From positions 1 to 29,772 of the forward strand of contig JAISDN010000020.1 of the NCBI GenBank assembly GCA_031264785.1: a DNA stretch of 29,772 nucleotides, given 5' to 3'. Source of the stretch: Candidatus Nomurabacteria bacterium. GTDB taxonomy: Bacteria; Patescibacteriota; Saccharimonadia; Saccharimonadales; Saccharimonadaceae. Both the position numbers and the translations under genes were made by a program. Each line of letters starts with the position of its first letter. Position 1 is the stretch's first letter. Below, piece after piece: positions 8,046 through 15,732 of this stretch. The notes beneath the pieces were generated by a model. It saw nothing but the letters and a program-made list of their open reading frames with translations, ran no database searches and was not told where the DNA came from.

Positions 8046-8543
8046 ATGGAAGAAGCGAAAAAGCAAATTGCTGTATTTTGTATGTGTGAAACTCGCAAGT
8101 ATGCAGGAAAAACTGTTTTTACTAAACGCGGCAAAAAGCAAGTTAAAAATATTGCAAAGGCCGTGATAGAATGGGCCAATGGCGACGAGATTGTGGTTCA
8201 GTTTGCTACGTGGACTGAAGAGACAGCGACTGCCGTTGCGTCTGCTATCAATTCTAAAGTGATTAGTCACAACAAGCGTCTTAACTATTACCCGTTACGT
8301 TTTTTCACTGACGAATATTGGCTGAACTTACCGTCGGCGGGAACACGTATCGTGTTTGTGGTAAACAGCAGGGAGCTGCATCTGACTGCGCAGAAATTCA
8401 TATATAGGCGCGACGAGTTTGAGTGTATAGACGATATCACAAATCCCGGGTGTGGTGTTTTTTTAAAACTTGACCCTGTGAAAAATTGCGACGATATGTA
8501 TTTCCCGAATCCCGTTAGAACATTCGTCCAAGATAATGCATAA
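8046..8543 (+). CDS. degenerate histidine-phosphatase-like protein between regulator and kinase
   Basis: A 165-residue soluble protein I do not recognise with certainty. Its pattern resembles the histidine phosphatase superfamily (SixA, PhoE). Residues 9-16 (AVFCMCET) sit where xVRHGET is expected. TKRGKKQVKNIAKAV at 26-40 resembles the LTERGRQQA segment. FATWTEETATAVASAI at 53-68 resembles SSPLxRAxQTAxxI. IVFVVNSRELHLTAQKF at 102-118 matches the segment that normally holds VGH. Both catalytic histidines are missing in this alignment, so it would be a pseudoenzyme or a lookalike. SixA dephosphorylates histidine-phosphotransfer domains, so its place between response regulator and kinase is suggestive. 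Own promoter and a strong terminator. Confidence is high for the gene and modest for the family. Confidence 0.75.
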   Translation: MEEAKKQIAVFCMCETRKYAGKTVFTKRGKKQVKNIAKAVIEWANGDEIVVQFATWTEETATAVASAINSKVISHNKRLNYYPLRFFTDEYWLNLPSAGTRIVFVVNSRELHLTAQKFIYRRDEFECIDDITNPGCGVFLKLDPVKNCDDMYFPNPVRTFVQDNA

Positions 8544-8581
8544 GAATATATCAGACCTCCACGAGCGATATATTCTTTTTT
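8544..8581 (+). terminator. intrinsic terminator
   Basis: A perfect 9-bp stem, GAATATATC (8544-8552) with GATATATTC (8567-8575), encloses a 14-base loop and is followed by six T (8576-8581). The T run flows straight into the next operator. Confidence 0.88.
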
Positions 8582-8611
8582 CAGCTAAACTTCAGCTTTA
8601 GGCGGTATGAT
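8580..8611 (+). promoter_or_regulatory. second TTCAG operator, upstream of the sensor kinase
   Basis: TTCAG at 8580-8584 and 8591-8595 (11-bp period), then 10 bases and TATGAT at 8606-8611. The GGCGGTAT preceding and entering the -10 box is identical to that before the response regulator. This promoter would give a kinase transcript with a leader of about 65 bases. Confidence 0.6.
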
Positions 8612-8618
8612 ATGAAAT

Positions 8619-8648
8619 ATGCGAGAGAAAAGGTTTGATTTTTCTTAG
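8619..8648 (+). other. possible 9-codon leader ORF ahead of the kinase
   Basis: An ATG 7 bases after the TATGAT box opens a 9-residue ORF (MREKRFDFS) ending in TAG. The spacing matches the leaderless genes of this window. It may be chance; nothing else supports it. Confidence 0.2.
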
Positions 8649-8670
8649 CGACGCGAATAATGGTATGGAG

Positions 8671-8683
8671 TATAATTAAGACG
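8671..8683 (+). promoter_or_regulatory. proximal leaderless-type promoter of the sensor kinase
   Basis: TATAAT at 8671-8676, then TAAGAC, then the GTG start at 8683. The six-base gap places the expected transcription start on the start codon. The kinase therefore appears to have a distal regulated promoter and a proximal constitutive one. Confidence 0.55.
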
Positions 8684-9636
8684 TGAAACTTTTTGATAAA
8701 GCAGTTTGGAAATTGACCGGAATTTACACGGCGATTCTGGTGGTGGTTTCGGTGGGGTTTTCGGTGGCTTGTTATTTTGCGGCCGACCACGAGCTGAATC
8801 AACCGCTACGGTCGCGGCCGGATTATATTATAACCAACGAAATGAGTGGTAATTTTCACATTTTGATGAAGCAGCGCGACGACGTGATTCGGACGAATTT
8901 TTTGGCGCAGCTGCTGTTTATAAATTTTGGGATTATGGTGGCCGGCGCGGTGATTAGTTATTTTTTGGCGCGGCGGACTTTGCGGCCGATCAATGAGGCG
9001 ATGGAAAAACAGAGCCGATTTGTGTCTGACGCCAGTCACGAGCTGCGCACGCCGCTGGCGGCGATGGCGATGGAAAATGAGGTGTTGTTGCGCGACAAGA
9101 CGGCCGGGAAGACAGTTTTGGCGGGGCAAATCAAGAGCAATCTGGAGGAGATCGGTCGGCTGCAAAAGCTGACGGATTATTTGTTGAAGTTTGATAAAAA
9201 TCAGAAACTACAGTTGGTTGAGGCGGATTTAAATTCAGTTAGTGACGAAGTTATTAAAAAATTTACAGAGATGGCGAAAGCGAAAAAGATTCAGTTAGTG
9301 AAAAAAATTGGCGACGGCAAAATGCGCGGCGACGAAGCGGCGCTCGGGAATATTTTGAGTATTTTGATTGATAATGCCACTAAATATAGTCCGGCTGGCA
9401 CTAAAATCACTATTGGTTTCAAAAATGGCCAGCTGTCTGTGCGCGACCAAGGGCCGGGCATTGCGGCCGACGATTTGCCGCACATTTTTGAGCGGTTTTA
9501 TCGCGCTGAAAAATCGCGCACTACCGACGGTTATGGGCTCGGCTTGTCGCTAGCCGAAAATTTGGCGCGTAAAATAAACTTAAAAATCAGCGTGCGAAAT
9601 AACAAAACTGGCGGCGCGACGTTTTATGTTCAATAA
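8683..9636 (+). CDS. sensor histidine kinase
   Basis: A 317-residue membrane kinase. Transmembrane segments lie at about residues 12-33 and 76-97 with a short extracytoplasmic loop (about 42 residues) between. The dimerisation helix carries phospho-acceptor His119 in SDASHELRTPLA. The ATPase domain has the N box (Asn231, ILIDNATKYSP), G1 box DQGPGI, F box FERFYR and G2 box GYGLGLSLA. No clear HAMP domain is present. The GTG start is supported by the -10 box 6 bases upstream. It is the likely partner of the regulator at 7269. Such a small loop often means sensing within the membrane or through a partner such as an ABC transporter. Confidence 0.93.
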   Translation: MKLFDKAVWKLTGIYTAILVVVSVGFSVACYFAADHELNQPLRSRPDYIITNEMSGNFHILMKQRDDVIRTNFLAQLLFINFGIMVAGAVISYFLARRTLRPINEAMEKQSRFVSDASHELRTPLAAMAMENEVLLRDKTAGKTVLAGQIKSNLEEIGRLQKLTDYLLKFDKNQKLQLVEADLNSVSDEVIKKFTEMAKAKKIQLVKKIGDGKMRGDEAALGNILSILIDNATKYSPAGTKITIGFKNGQLSVRDQGPGIAADDLPHIFERFYRAEKSRTTDGYGLGLSLAENLARKINLKISVRNNKTGGATFYVQ

Positions 9637-9652
9637 TAAGTGATCTGGTATT

Positions 9653-9690
9653 AAAATCCCTTGCGCGATATGAAATCGGCAAGGGGTTTT
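9653..9690. terminator. bidirectional terminator between kinase and adenine deaminase
   Basis: AAAATCCCTTGC (9653-9664) pairs with GCAAGGGGTTTT (9679-9690), a 12-bp stem with one G-T pair. It has A residues at the 5' side and T residues at the 3' side, so it can serve both converging genes. Confidence 0.85.
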
Positions 9691-9719
9691 AAAATGACTA
9701 GAATTTTCGTCGCGGCGTT

Positions 9720-11633
9720 TTACCGAACGAACAACGATATGATTTCTTTCTTCAGGGCGTCGATCAAACCAAGATCGGTCACGCGATAGTGCGGCGCGAC
9801 CGTCAAACTGAGTATTGCCGCCAGCATTGGATTCGAATTAGGTCCGTTATGTTTACGGAAACCTTCTTCGAAACTTTTGATGGCGCGAGCGACCTCTTCG
9901 GCCGGCTTGTCACTCATTAGCCCGAACACCGGCAACGGCTTGGTATAAACTTTGCCGTTGGTGGCGTGGTAAGTTATACCGCCGTGAATGTTGATCAGCT
10001 CGTTGACCGCGTCAACCGCCAAATTGATAGCGTCCGGCTTATACACCACGACCAAGTTGTGGCCGTCGTGAGCCACTGTAGTGGCCAACGCGCCGTCTTT
10101 CAGGCTCAAACCTTTAGCGATGCCATAGCCGACATTGTCAGACCGACCGTGACGATGGAACACCACGATGACCGACAGGTCGTCGTGGCCGTCCAGCGAC
10201 AGATAGCCGTTGACTACCGGAAGCGTCATTTCGGTGGCCGTGTTGATTATCGGATTTTCCGAATAATCAAGCACTCTGACAGTAACCTCGTCGCCGGCCC
10301 ACTTCGGCGCGGCAATCTTTAGCTGATCTGCCGTGATCGGCTTGAGTTTGACCGTATTCGTCGCCTCAATTTCCAACAAGCGCTGTTTTTTGGGTTTCCT
10401 ACGAGCCGGCGGCGCCAGCATTTCGCCGTCCACAAAGACCACGCTCGGCAAGCCGTTGGTCTCATTTATTTCATCCGGCAAGACATCACTATCGGGCACC
10501 AGCTGGAAATCAGCCAGATATCCGGGCGCGATTGCGCCCGCGTGATCGGTGACACCATATTCGCGCCAAGCGTTCAGCGTGGCAATACGGATCGCCTCAC
10601 AAACCAGCTTCTCATCAGCACGGTAGCCATTGGAATTTTTCCAATGCGGCCACATTGCTTCCACGAACCGTTTAACCGCTAAGTTGATGTGCCCACCGTC
10701 CAGCAGCGCCGCAACGTTGCGGTCGTCAGTACAGAAGGTAAGCTTATCAAACGAGCCGATTTTAGAAAAATGCTCATCTGCAGCCAACACCTTCAGCTCC
10801 TTGCTGCTGTCACCCAGCGAGCTGACGATACTCAGGTCGATATACATACCGGCCCGCATCGCCGCCAAGACACTTTCTGGGTCAATCGGTTCGTGATTGC
10901 CCTGAATGCCTTGCAAACGCAAACTGGCTAAAGCTCGCTCAAACATATCGTGGGCGTGGCCTTGGGCGTATCCGCCCAATTCCCGCGTCACCGCGAGGAT
11001 GTCGCGCATTCGCTTGTCGCCGGTTACGATACCCAGATAATCCATCACTTCGGCCGTGCCGACAATGCGCGGATTATCAATGGCGTAAATCTTGCGAATA
11101 TCTTCGGCATACCATTCCGCACCAGCCAGCTCCAGTCCTTCCGCTGCCGGAACGCAACTGGGAGCTAACATAAACTGACGGATCGGCGATTTTTCGCTAT
11201 CTTCCAGCATATAGAGGAAGGCCTCTATACCGCCAACGTTGACGGCCTCGTGACAATCCGTGAAGACAGTCGTTGTGCCAGTCTTGGCCGCCGCCCAACC
11301 AAATTCGCTGGGCGTAACCTCAACCGATTCGATGTGCATGTGAGTGTCGACGTAGCCGGGCAATATGTACATACCCTCGGCGTCGTACTCTTTTTCGGCG
11401 CGCATCGAATGTCGGAAAAGATCCTTGCAGGACAGTGAATCGAGCGGCTGGACCAAGACGATAAAAGCGCCTTTGGTCCAAACATTCGCCCGGAAAGTCG
11501 TCAATGTAAAGACATCAACAACTGTGGCGTTCTTAATTTCCCAGTCACATAGGATTTCACCATTCAATGCCCGTATTATGTCCGGATAGGTCTTTAAATA
11601 TTTCTGCTCAAGCCACTTGTTTACCAAACTCAT
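9720..11633 (-). CDS. ade: adenine deaminase
   Basis: A 637-residue amidohydrolase of the Ade family, which converts adenine to hypoxanthine and ammonia. The metal-binding HxH is His98/His100 (VDTHMHIES), and the family's DCHEAV segment with its Glu is at about 126-131. GHAH and the CTDD motif (near residue 320) complete the metal site. An N-terminal segment of about 45 residues precedes the first beta-domain. The start ATG at 11633 is preferred over an in-frame start 19 codons upstream because AAGGAAG precedes it at a usual distance and the upstream residues lie in the hairpin intergenic region. It follows the purine permease gene, so imported adenine is probably routed to hypoxanthine for salvage. 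Confidence 0.93.
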   Translation of the reverse strand: MSLVNKWLEQKYLKTYPDIIRALNGEILCDWEIKNATVVDVFTLTTFRANVWTKGAFIVLVQPLDSLSCKDLFRHSMRAEKEYDAEGMYILPGYVDTHMHIESVEVTPSEFGWAAAKTGTTTVFTDCHEAVNVGGIEAFLYMLEDSEKSPIRQFMLAPSCVPAAEGLELAGAEWYAEDIRKIYAIDNPRIVGTAEVMDYLGIVTGDKRMRDILAVTRELGGYAQGHAHDMFERALASLRLQGIQGNHEPIDPESVLAAMRAGMYIDLSIVSSLGDSSKELKVLAADEHFSKIGSFDKLTFCTDDRNVAALLDGGHINLAVKRFVEAMWPHWKNSNGYRADEKLVCEAIRIATLNAWREYGVTDHAGAIAPGYLADFQLVPDSDVLPDEINETNGLPSVVFVDGEMLAPPARRKPKKQRLLEIEATNTVKLKPITADQLKIAAPKWAGDEVTVRVLDYSENPIINTATEMTLPVVNGYLSLDGHDDLSVIVVFHRHGRSDNVGYGIAKGLSLKDGALATTVAHDGHNLVVVYKPDAINLAVDAVNELINIHGGITYHATNGKVYTKPLPVFGLMSDKPAEEVARAIKSFEEGFRKHNGPNSNPMLAAILSLTVAPHYRVTDLGLIDALKKEIISLFVR

Positions 11634-11660
11634 TTTTTCACTTCCTTTCGGTAGTACAAT

Positions 11661-11688
11661 GGGGCTTTTGGAATAATCCGCCAGCCCC
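11661..11688 (-). other. intergenic hairpin between permease and deaminase genes
   Basis: On the minus strand GGGGCT and AGCCCC form a 6-bp stem around a 16-base loop, with no T run after it. It could protect or process the bicistronic mRNA, or reduce read-through from the permease gene into ade. Confidence 0.4.
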
Positions 11689-11715
11689 AAGGATTTTGAA
11701 ATGACTAAGTTACGG

Positions 11716-13206
11716 TTACGTCGTCGATGGCGCTAATACTTGCGAGACGAAGTATAATATACCCATCGCGAACATCACAGCGTTTGTGCTGATGATGTAC
11801 ACGATTTGCTTTTTCGGGTCCAGCCCCTTGTCTTCGCATTTTTTCTCAAACTCCGCCATTTTCTGTTCTTTAATAGCAAAGAATTCAATGATCTTTACTA
11901 TCACACAGAAAATTATGGTGGCACAGAGCGCTGCCGCAAAGTCGTTTGTGATAAACATAAACAAAATCATGAACATCACTGAGACGAAATCGCTCGGCTT
12001 GTTTTTGAAATCATTCACGTCCACAACTACTGCCAACATTGACAAACCAACAACCGCTAATCCCACACCTGTCGCAATCGGCGGCAGGGCAAGGAAGAGC
12101 GGCGAAAACAGCAAAGCCACGAAAAACCAGAAGGCCGTGACTAGTGCCGTAATGCCGGTCCGTCCACCAGATTCCACACCCGACGCACTTTCGACGTAGG
12201 TTGTGACAGTGGTCAAGCCAAACCAAGCGCCAATCACCGAGAACAACGAGTCTATGTGAAAGACTTTCTCAATGCTGGGAACATTACCAGCATCATCCAT
12301 GAATCCGGCTTTTCTCGAACAGGACAAAGATGTGCCTGTTGTGCTGAAAAAATCACCCATAAAGAACACGAGAATGTAGGGGAAATATTCGAATTTAAAT
12401 GCATCGAATATTTCCAGCTTGCCAAAGATACTCATGAAGCTATCCGGTTCCTTTACAATCTCTTCCGGCATAGGCGCCAGTCCTGTGACAAACAAGATTA
12501 TGGCCGTAACTATGATTCCAGCTAAAACCGCGCCGGGGAAAAGCGATTGCCCATTCTTATTCTTTAAGAAGAACAGGGATGCGGTGATAATTAGCATTAC
12601 CACTCCAATTAAAGTCGCCGGGTCAGTCCAGTTCCCGGTATCCAGAGGTAGCCCACTCGTGGCACTCAAAGCCAATTTTCCTAAGAATAAGCCAATGATT
12701 ACACCCAGCCCGAGCTTCACTGGCACGGGTATGGCGTCGACTATAATTTCCCGTAACGAAAAATTATAGACGCTTTCCGGCGCGCCAAGCGGCTTAGTCC
12801 ATTTCAATATCCTGAAACTTGTTAGCATGAATATCAAGCCCGAGATAAAGATCAGACCAATAGCAGTCTGCCAATCGGCAAGACCACCAGTCACCAACCC
12901 CATAACGATGGCGTTGGTGCCCATTCCGGGCGCTAATGCAAATGGGAATTTGCTGTAGACGCCCATGGTGATAGTGCTGATGGCGATGATAAACGCCGTT
13001 GAGGCGAACACCGCCCCCTCTGGCATGCCAGCTTTGCCCATCAAGTACGGCTGTACGGCCAAAATATAGGCCATGGACATGAACGTGACCGTTCCGCCCA
13101 GCAACTCTTTGCTAAACTTCGAGTCTTCAATGCCTTTTTCGCCGTCCCGCAGTCCAAAATAGCGGCCAAACCAAGTTTTGGCTATCCACAAGTTTAGTGC
13201 TTCCAT
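11716..13206 (-). CDS. NCS2-family purine permease (AzgA/PbuG-like)
   Basis: A 496-residue membrane protein of the AzgA/PbuG/PurP branch of NCS2 transporters, which import adenine, guanine or hypoxanthine with protons. The N-terminal region TFMSMAYILAVQPYLM and the segment FALAPGMGTNAIVMG are typical of the branch, as is GDFFSTTGTSL in the middle and VESASGVESGGRTGITAL after it. About 12-14 hydrophobic segments are visible. The downstream adenine deaminase suggests adenine as the main substrate. AAAGGAG lies 8 bases before the ATG. A promoter about 150 bases upstream gives a long leader with a hairpin, so regulation in the leader is possible. Confidence 0.93.
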   Translation of the reverse strand: MEALNLWIAKTWFGRYFGLRDGEKGIEDSKFSKELLGGTVTFMSMAYILAVQPYLMGKAGMPEGAVFASTAFIIAISTITMGVYSKFPFALAPGMGTNAIVMGLVTGGLADWQTAIGLIFISGLIFMLTSFRILKWTKPLGAPESVYNFSLREIIVDAIPVPVKLGLGVIIGLFLGKLALSATSGLPLDTGNWTDPATLIGVVMLIITASLFFLKNKNGQSLFPGAVLAGIIVTAIILFVTGLAPMPEEIVKEPDSFMSIFGKLEIFDAFKFEYFPYILVFFMGDFFSTTGTSLSCSRKAGFMDDAGNVPSIEKVFHIDSLFSVIGAWFGLTTVTTYVESASGVESGGRTGITALVTAFWFFVALLFSPLFLALPPIATGVGLAVVGLSMLAVVVDVNDFKNKPSDFVSVMFMILFMFITNDFAAALCATIIFCVIVKIIEFFAIKEQKMAEFEKKCEDKGLDPKKQIVYIISTNAVMFAMGILYFVSQVLAPSTT

Positions 13207-13293
13207 TTGATTTTCTCCTTTCAGCCCTTCGGCAATTTCAGAAAGTAAGCATTTATGAATAAAAACAAAAGAATGCAGAACCTATTTAAAAGC

Positions 13294-13334
13294 GGGTTAA
13301 TTCTCGTCATTTGTTAAAGGACGAAACAAAACCC
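13294..13334 (-). promoter_or_regulatory. structured leader of the purine permease operon
   Basis: On the minus strand an outer stem GGGTT/AACCC (13334-13330 with 13298-13294) and an inner stem CGTC/GACG are separated by two 6-base internal strands. The element sits near the 5' end of a leader of about 145 bases. A further GCATT/AATGC hairpin lies downstream at about 13249-13276. It does not match the classical purine riboswitch core as I know it. Confidence 0.4.
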
Positions 13335-13355
13335 ACCATTATTGTCTTTACTGTT

Positions 13356-13384
13356 AGTTTAGTGCATATTTTTTTTATTGTCAA
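13356..13384 (-). promoter_or_regulatory. promoter of the purine permease-deaminase operon
   Basis: On the minus strand: perfect -35 TTGACA (13384-13379), 17-base spacer, -10 TAAACT (13361-13356). Predicted start near 13349. Confidence 0.7.
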
Positions 13385-13416
13385 TTTATAGGCCGGCCGA
13401 AATGGGATATTTTACG

Positions 13417-13448
13417 TTCAGTAAAACTTCAGTTTTTGGGCTTAAAAT
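13417..13448 (+). promoter_or_regulatory. third TTCAG operator, before the ABC transporter operon
   Basis: TTCAG at 13417-13421 and 13428-13432 (11-bp period), then 10 bases and TAAAAT at 13443-13448. Same geometry as the sites before the response regulator and the kinase. A leader of about 24 bases then carries AGGAGG at 13470-13475, 3 bases before the ATG. Confidence 0.65.
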
Positions 13449-13478
13449 ATCGGCATAAACCATAAAATTAGGAGGAAG

Positions 13479-14987
13479 ATGTTTAAAAATATGTTAAAAC
13501 GGGCTTGGCTGTCGACCAGCCGCAAGCTATCGCGGACGGTGATTTTGGGCTTGGTGTTGTTTGCGATGGCTAATTTGGTGCTGGCCGCCATTGCGATTCG
13601 TGGCGCGGTTAACGAAAGTATGGATTATGCCAAAAGCAGTTTGGGCGGGACGGTCTATTTGCAGGCCGATATGGAAAAAATGCGTTCGGAAATGGAAACG
13701 CAGTTTCAGGGCGGTGAGATTAGTGCCGGCGAGCGCGTCGGTTTTGAGCGGCCGGGCGTGACAGCCGATGTAGCCGACGCGATTGCCGAGAGTGACTATG
13801 TTAAAGATTTCACTTATGGCCTTGACAGCACGGCCAACGCCAGCGGTTTTGAGGTTGTCGAGACCGAAGAAACCGAAATGCGCGAGGCTTTTCACCAGAT
13901 GTCGGACGGCTCGATGATGAATAATCGCACTGGCGAAACGGCTGGGCCGGCTTTTATGGAGCGCGGCGATGTGACGATTTCTGGCGTCAATTCTTACGCT
14001 TTTATTAGTGGCGTTAAAAATGGCACGATGTCGATTGCTGACGGCGAATATTTTGACGAAGATGATGACGACGCGGTGATGATTTCGCAAGATTTGGCGA
14101 CGCAGAATTCGTTTGATGTGGGCGATAAAATTAAGCTGGAGAAAACGGCGGACGACAGCAAGATCGAGTTGACGATTATTGGCATTTACGACACGACGGA
14201 GGATAATCAGAGCGGCAATACGGTTTATATGAATATCGTTACGGCGGCGCGATTTTTGTCGGACGAGGATTACGACGATGGTAAATATAATGTCGACAAT
14301 GTGCAGTATTTTTTGACTAGTTCAGAATATGCTGAAACTTTTATTTCTGAGACTAAGCAGCAGTTTCCAGAGCTGGAAGAGGACGGCTTGGCGCTGTCGA
14401 CTGACACCAGCGCTTACGAGCAAATGGTCGAGCCGATTGAAAATGTGGGCAGTTTTGCCACCACAATTTTGGTGATTGTGACGATCGCTAGCGTGGTGAT
14501 TATTGCGCTGATTGTGACTATTAACGTCAAGGATCGGCGTTATGAAATTGGCGTTTTGCTGTCGCTCGGAGCGCGTAAATTGAACGTGGTGGGGGCAGTT
14601 TTGGTTGAGCTAGTTTTGGTTGGCACGGTGGCCTTTGGTTTGTCGATTGGCACCAGTTCGTTTTTGGCGCAAAGTATTGGTAGCGGGCTGTTGGACAGTC
14701 AAATTGCTTCTAGCGAGGCCCAAAGTGAGCAAAACTTTGGTCGGCCGGGCACGATGACTGGCGGTGGCGGACGTGGCGGAATGGGCGGTGGAATGATGCC
14801 GAGTGGCAATCAACAGCCAAACAACGCTAACGTTGAGACCATCGACGAAATCGATATTAAAGCTAGCGCGGCCGATTATGCGATTTTGTTCGCGGTTGGT
14901 TATGGCGTGCTGCTGCTGGCACTGATTATTCCGGCAGTCAATATTATGCGCTTTGAACCGAAAACAATTTTAACGGGAAAGGAATAA
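13479..14987 (+). CDS. MacB/FtsX-type ABC transporter permease
   Basis: A 502-residue permease with the MacB layout. One transmembrane segment lies at about 20-42, a large extracytoplasmic domain at about 45-325, then three membrane segments at about 330-355, 378-410 and 465-485. The FtsX-type cytoplasmic loop is visible as VKDRRYEIGVLLSLGAR. A Gly/Met/Gln-rich insert (about 425-450) sits in the second outside loop and is unusual. MacB-like systems move substrates such as peptides, lipoproteins or toxins out of the envelope, or act as mechanical sensors. One base separates it from the ATPase gene. The TTCAG operator suggests control by the regulator at 7269, in the way peptide-stress ABC systems are controlled. 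Confidence 0.9.
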   Translation: MFKNMLKRAWLSTSRKLSRTVILGLVLFAMANLVLAAIAIRGAVNESMDYAKSSLGGTVYLQADMEKMRSEMETQFQGGEISAGERVGFERPGVTADVADAIAESDYVKDFTYGLDSTANASGFEVVETEETEMREAFHQMSDGSMMNNRTGETAGPAFMERGDVTISGVNSYAFISGVKNGTMSIADGEYFDEDDDDAVMISQDLATQNSFDVGDKIKLEKTADDSKIELTIIGIYDTTEDNQSGNTVYMNIVTAARFLSDEDYDDGKYNVDNVQYFLTSSEYAETFISETKQQFPELEEDGLALSTDTSAYEQMVEPIENVGSFATTILVIVTIASVVIIALIVTINVKDRRYEIGVLLSLGARKLNVVGAVLVELVLVGTVAFGLSIGTSSFLAQSIGSGLLDSQIASSEAQSEQNFGRPGTMTGGGGRGGMGGGMMPSGNQQPNNANVETIDEIDIKASAADYAILFAVGYGVLLLALIIPAVNIMRFEPKTILTGKE

Positions 14988-14988
14988 A

Positions 14989-15654
14989 ATGACTAAAAAT
15001 ATTTTGAAAATCAGCGGGCTGCAACACGAATACGACAGCGGCCAAACCGCCGTCAAGGTACTGAAGGGCGTCGATGTTAGTTTTGAAAGCGGCAAAATGT
15101 ATGCCATTGTCGGCGAATCGGGCAGCGGCAAAACCACCTTAATTTCGCTGATTGCGGCGCTGGACAAAATTCAAGATGGCGACATCACCTTCAACGGGCA
15201 GAGCATCGCCGAGATTGGCGAAACCGAATTTCGGCTGAAGTTTGTTAATATTGTGTTTCAAAGTTTTAATTTGATTCGCTATATGACGGCGCGGGAAAAT
15301 GTTGAAGTGGCGCTGGATTTTGCGGGCGAAGCCGGCGATCGCAAAGCCCAAGCCTATGAATTGTTGGCCAAAGTCGGTATCAAACGCTCCGAAGCCGACC
15401 GGCTGGTGCTGAAACTGTCCGGCGGCCAACAGCAACGCGTGGCCATTGCTCGCGCTATGGCTGGCGACGTGCCGATTGTGGTGGCCGACGAACCGACCGG
15501 CAACTTGGACGAAAAAACCGAAGAAAAAATTCTGGCATTGTTTAAAGACTTGGCCGATTCTGGCAAAATCGTCATCATAGTCACCCACAGCCAAAAAGTC
15601 GCCCGCCACGCTCACGCTATTGTTTATAGTATGAAAAGTGGTAAGTTGAATTAA
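14989..15654 (+). CDS. ABC transporter ATP-binding protein (MacB/LolD type)
   Basis: A 221-residue ATPase with Walker A GESGSGKTT (about 43-51), Q-loop VFQSFNL, signature LSGGQQQR, Walker B IVVADEPTGNLDE and switch His in VTHSQ. The DEPTGNLD form is typical of the LolD/MacB group. It pairs with the permease just upstream and is cotranscribed from the TTCAG promoter. Confidence 0.93.
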   Translation: MTKNILKISGLQHEYDSGQTAVKVLKGVDVSFESGKMYAIVGESGSGKTTLISLIAALDKIQDGDITFNGQSIAEIGETEFRLKFVNIVFQSFNLIRYMTARENVEVALDFAGEAGDRKAQAYELLAKVGIKRSEADRLVLKLSGGQQQRVAIARAMAGDVPIVVADEPTGNLDEKTEEKILALFKDLADSGKIVIIVTHSQKVARHAHAIVYSMKSGKLN

Positions 15655-15702
15655 GTCAAGCTTTTTACCTCATATTCATTTGGCATCGTCTGGTTTTTGG
15701 TG

Positions 15703-15732
15703 TATAATTATCAGATGAAGGAGAAACTATGA
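15703..15732 (+). promoter_or_regulatory. promoter and possible leaderless mini-cistron before the Nudix gene
   Basis: TATAAT at 15703-15708 is followed after 6 bases by an ATG (15715) opening a 5-codon ORF (MKEKL). Its TGA overlaps the Nudix ATG at 15729, and AAGGAG inside it is the Shine-Dalgarno site of the Nudix start. The mini-ORF may be chance. Confidence 0.45.

Noticed and set aside
13207..13355. Classical purine riboswitch before the purine permease
   Set aside because: The conserved loop and junction sequences of that family were looked for on the minus strand and not found; only an unclassified hairpin remains.
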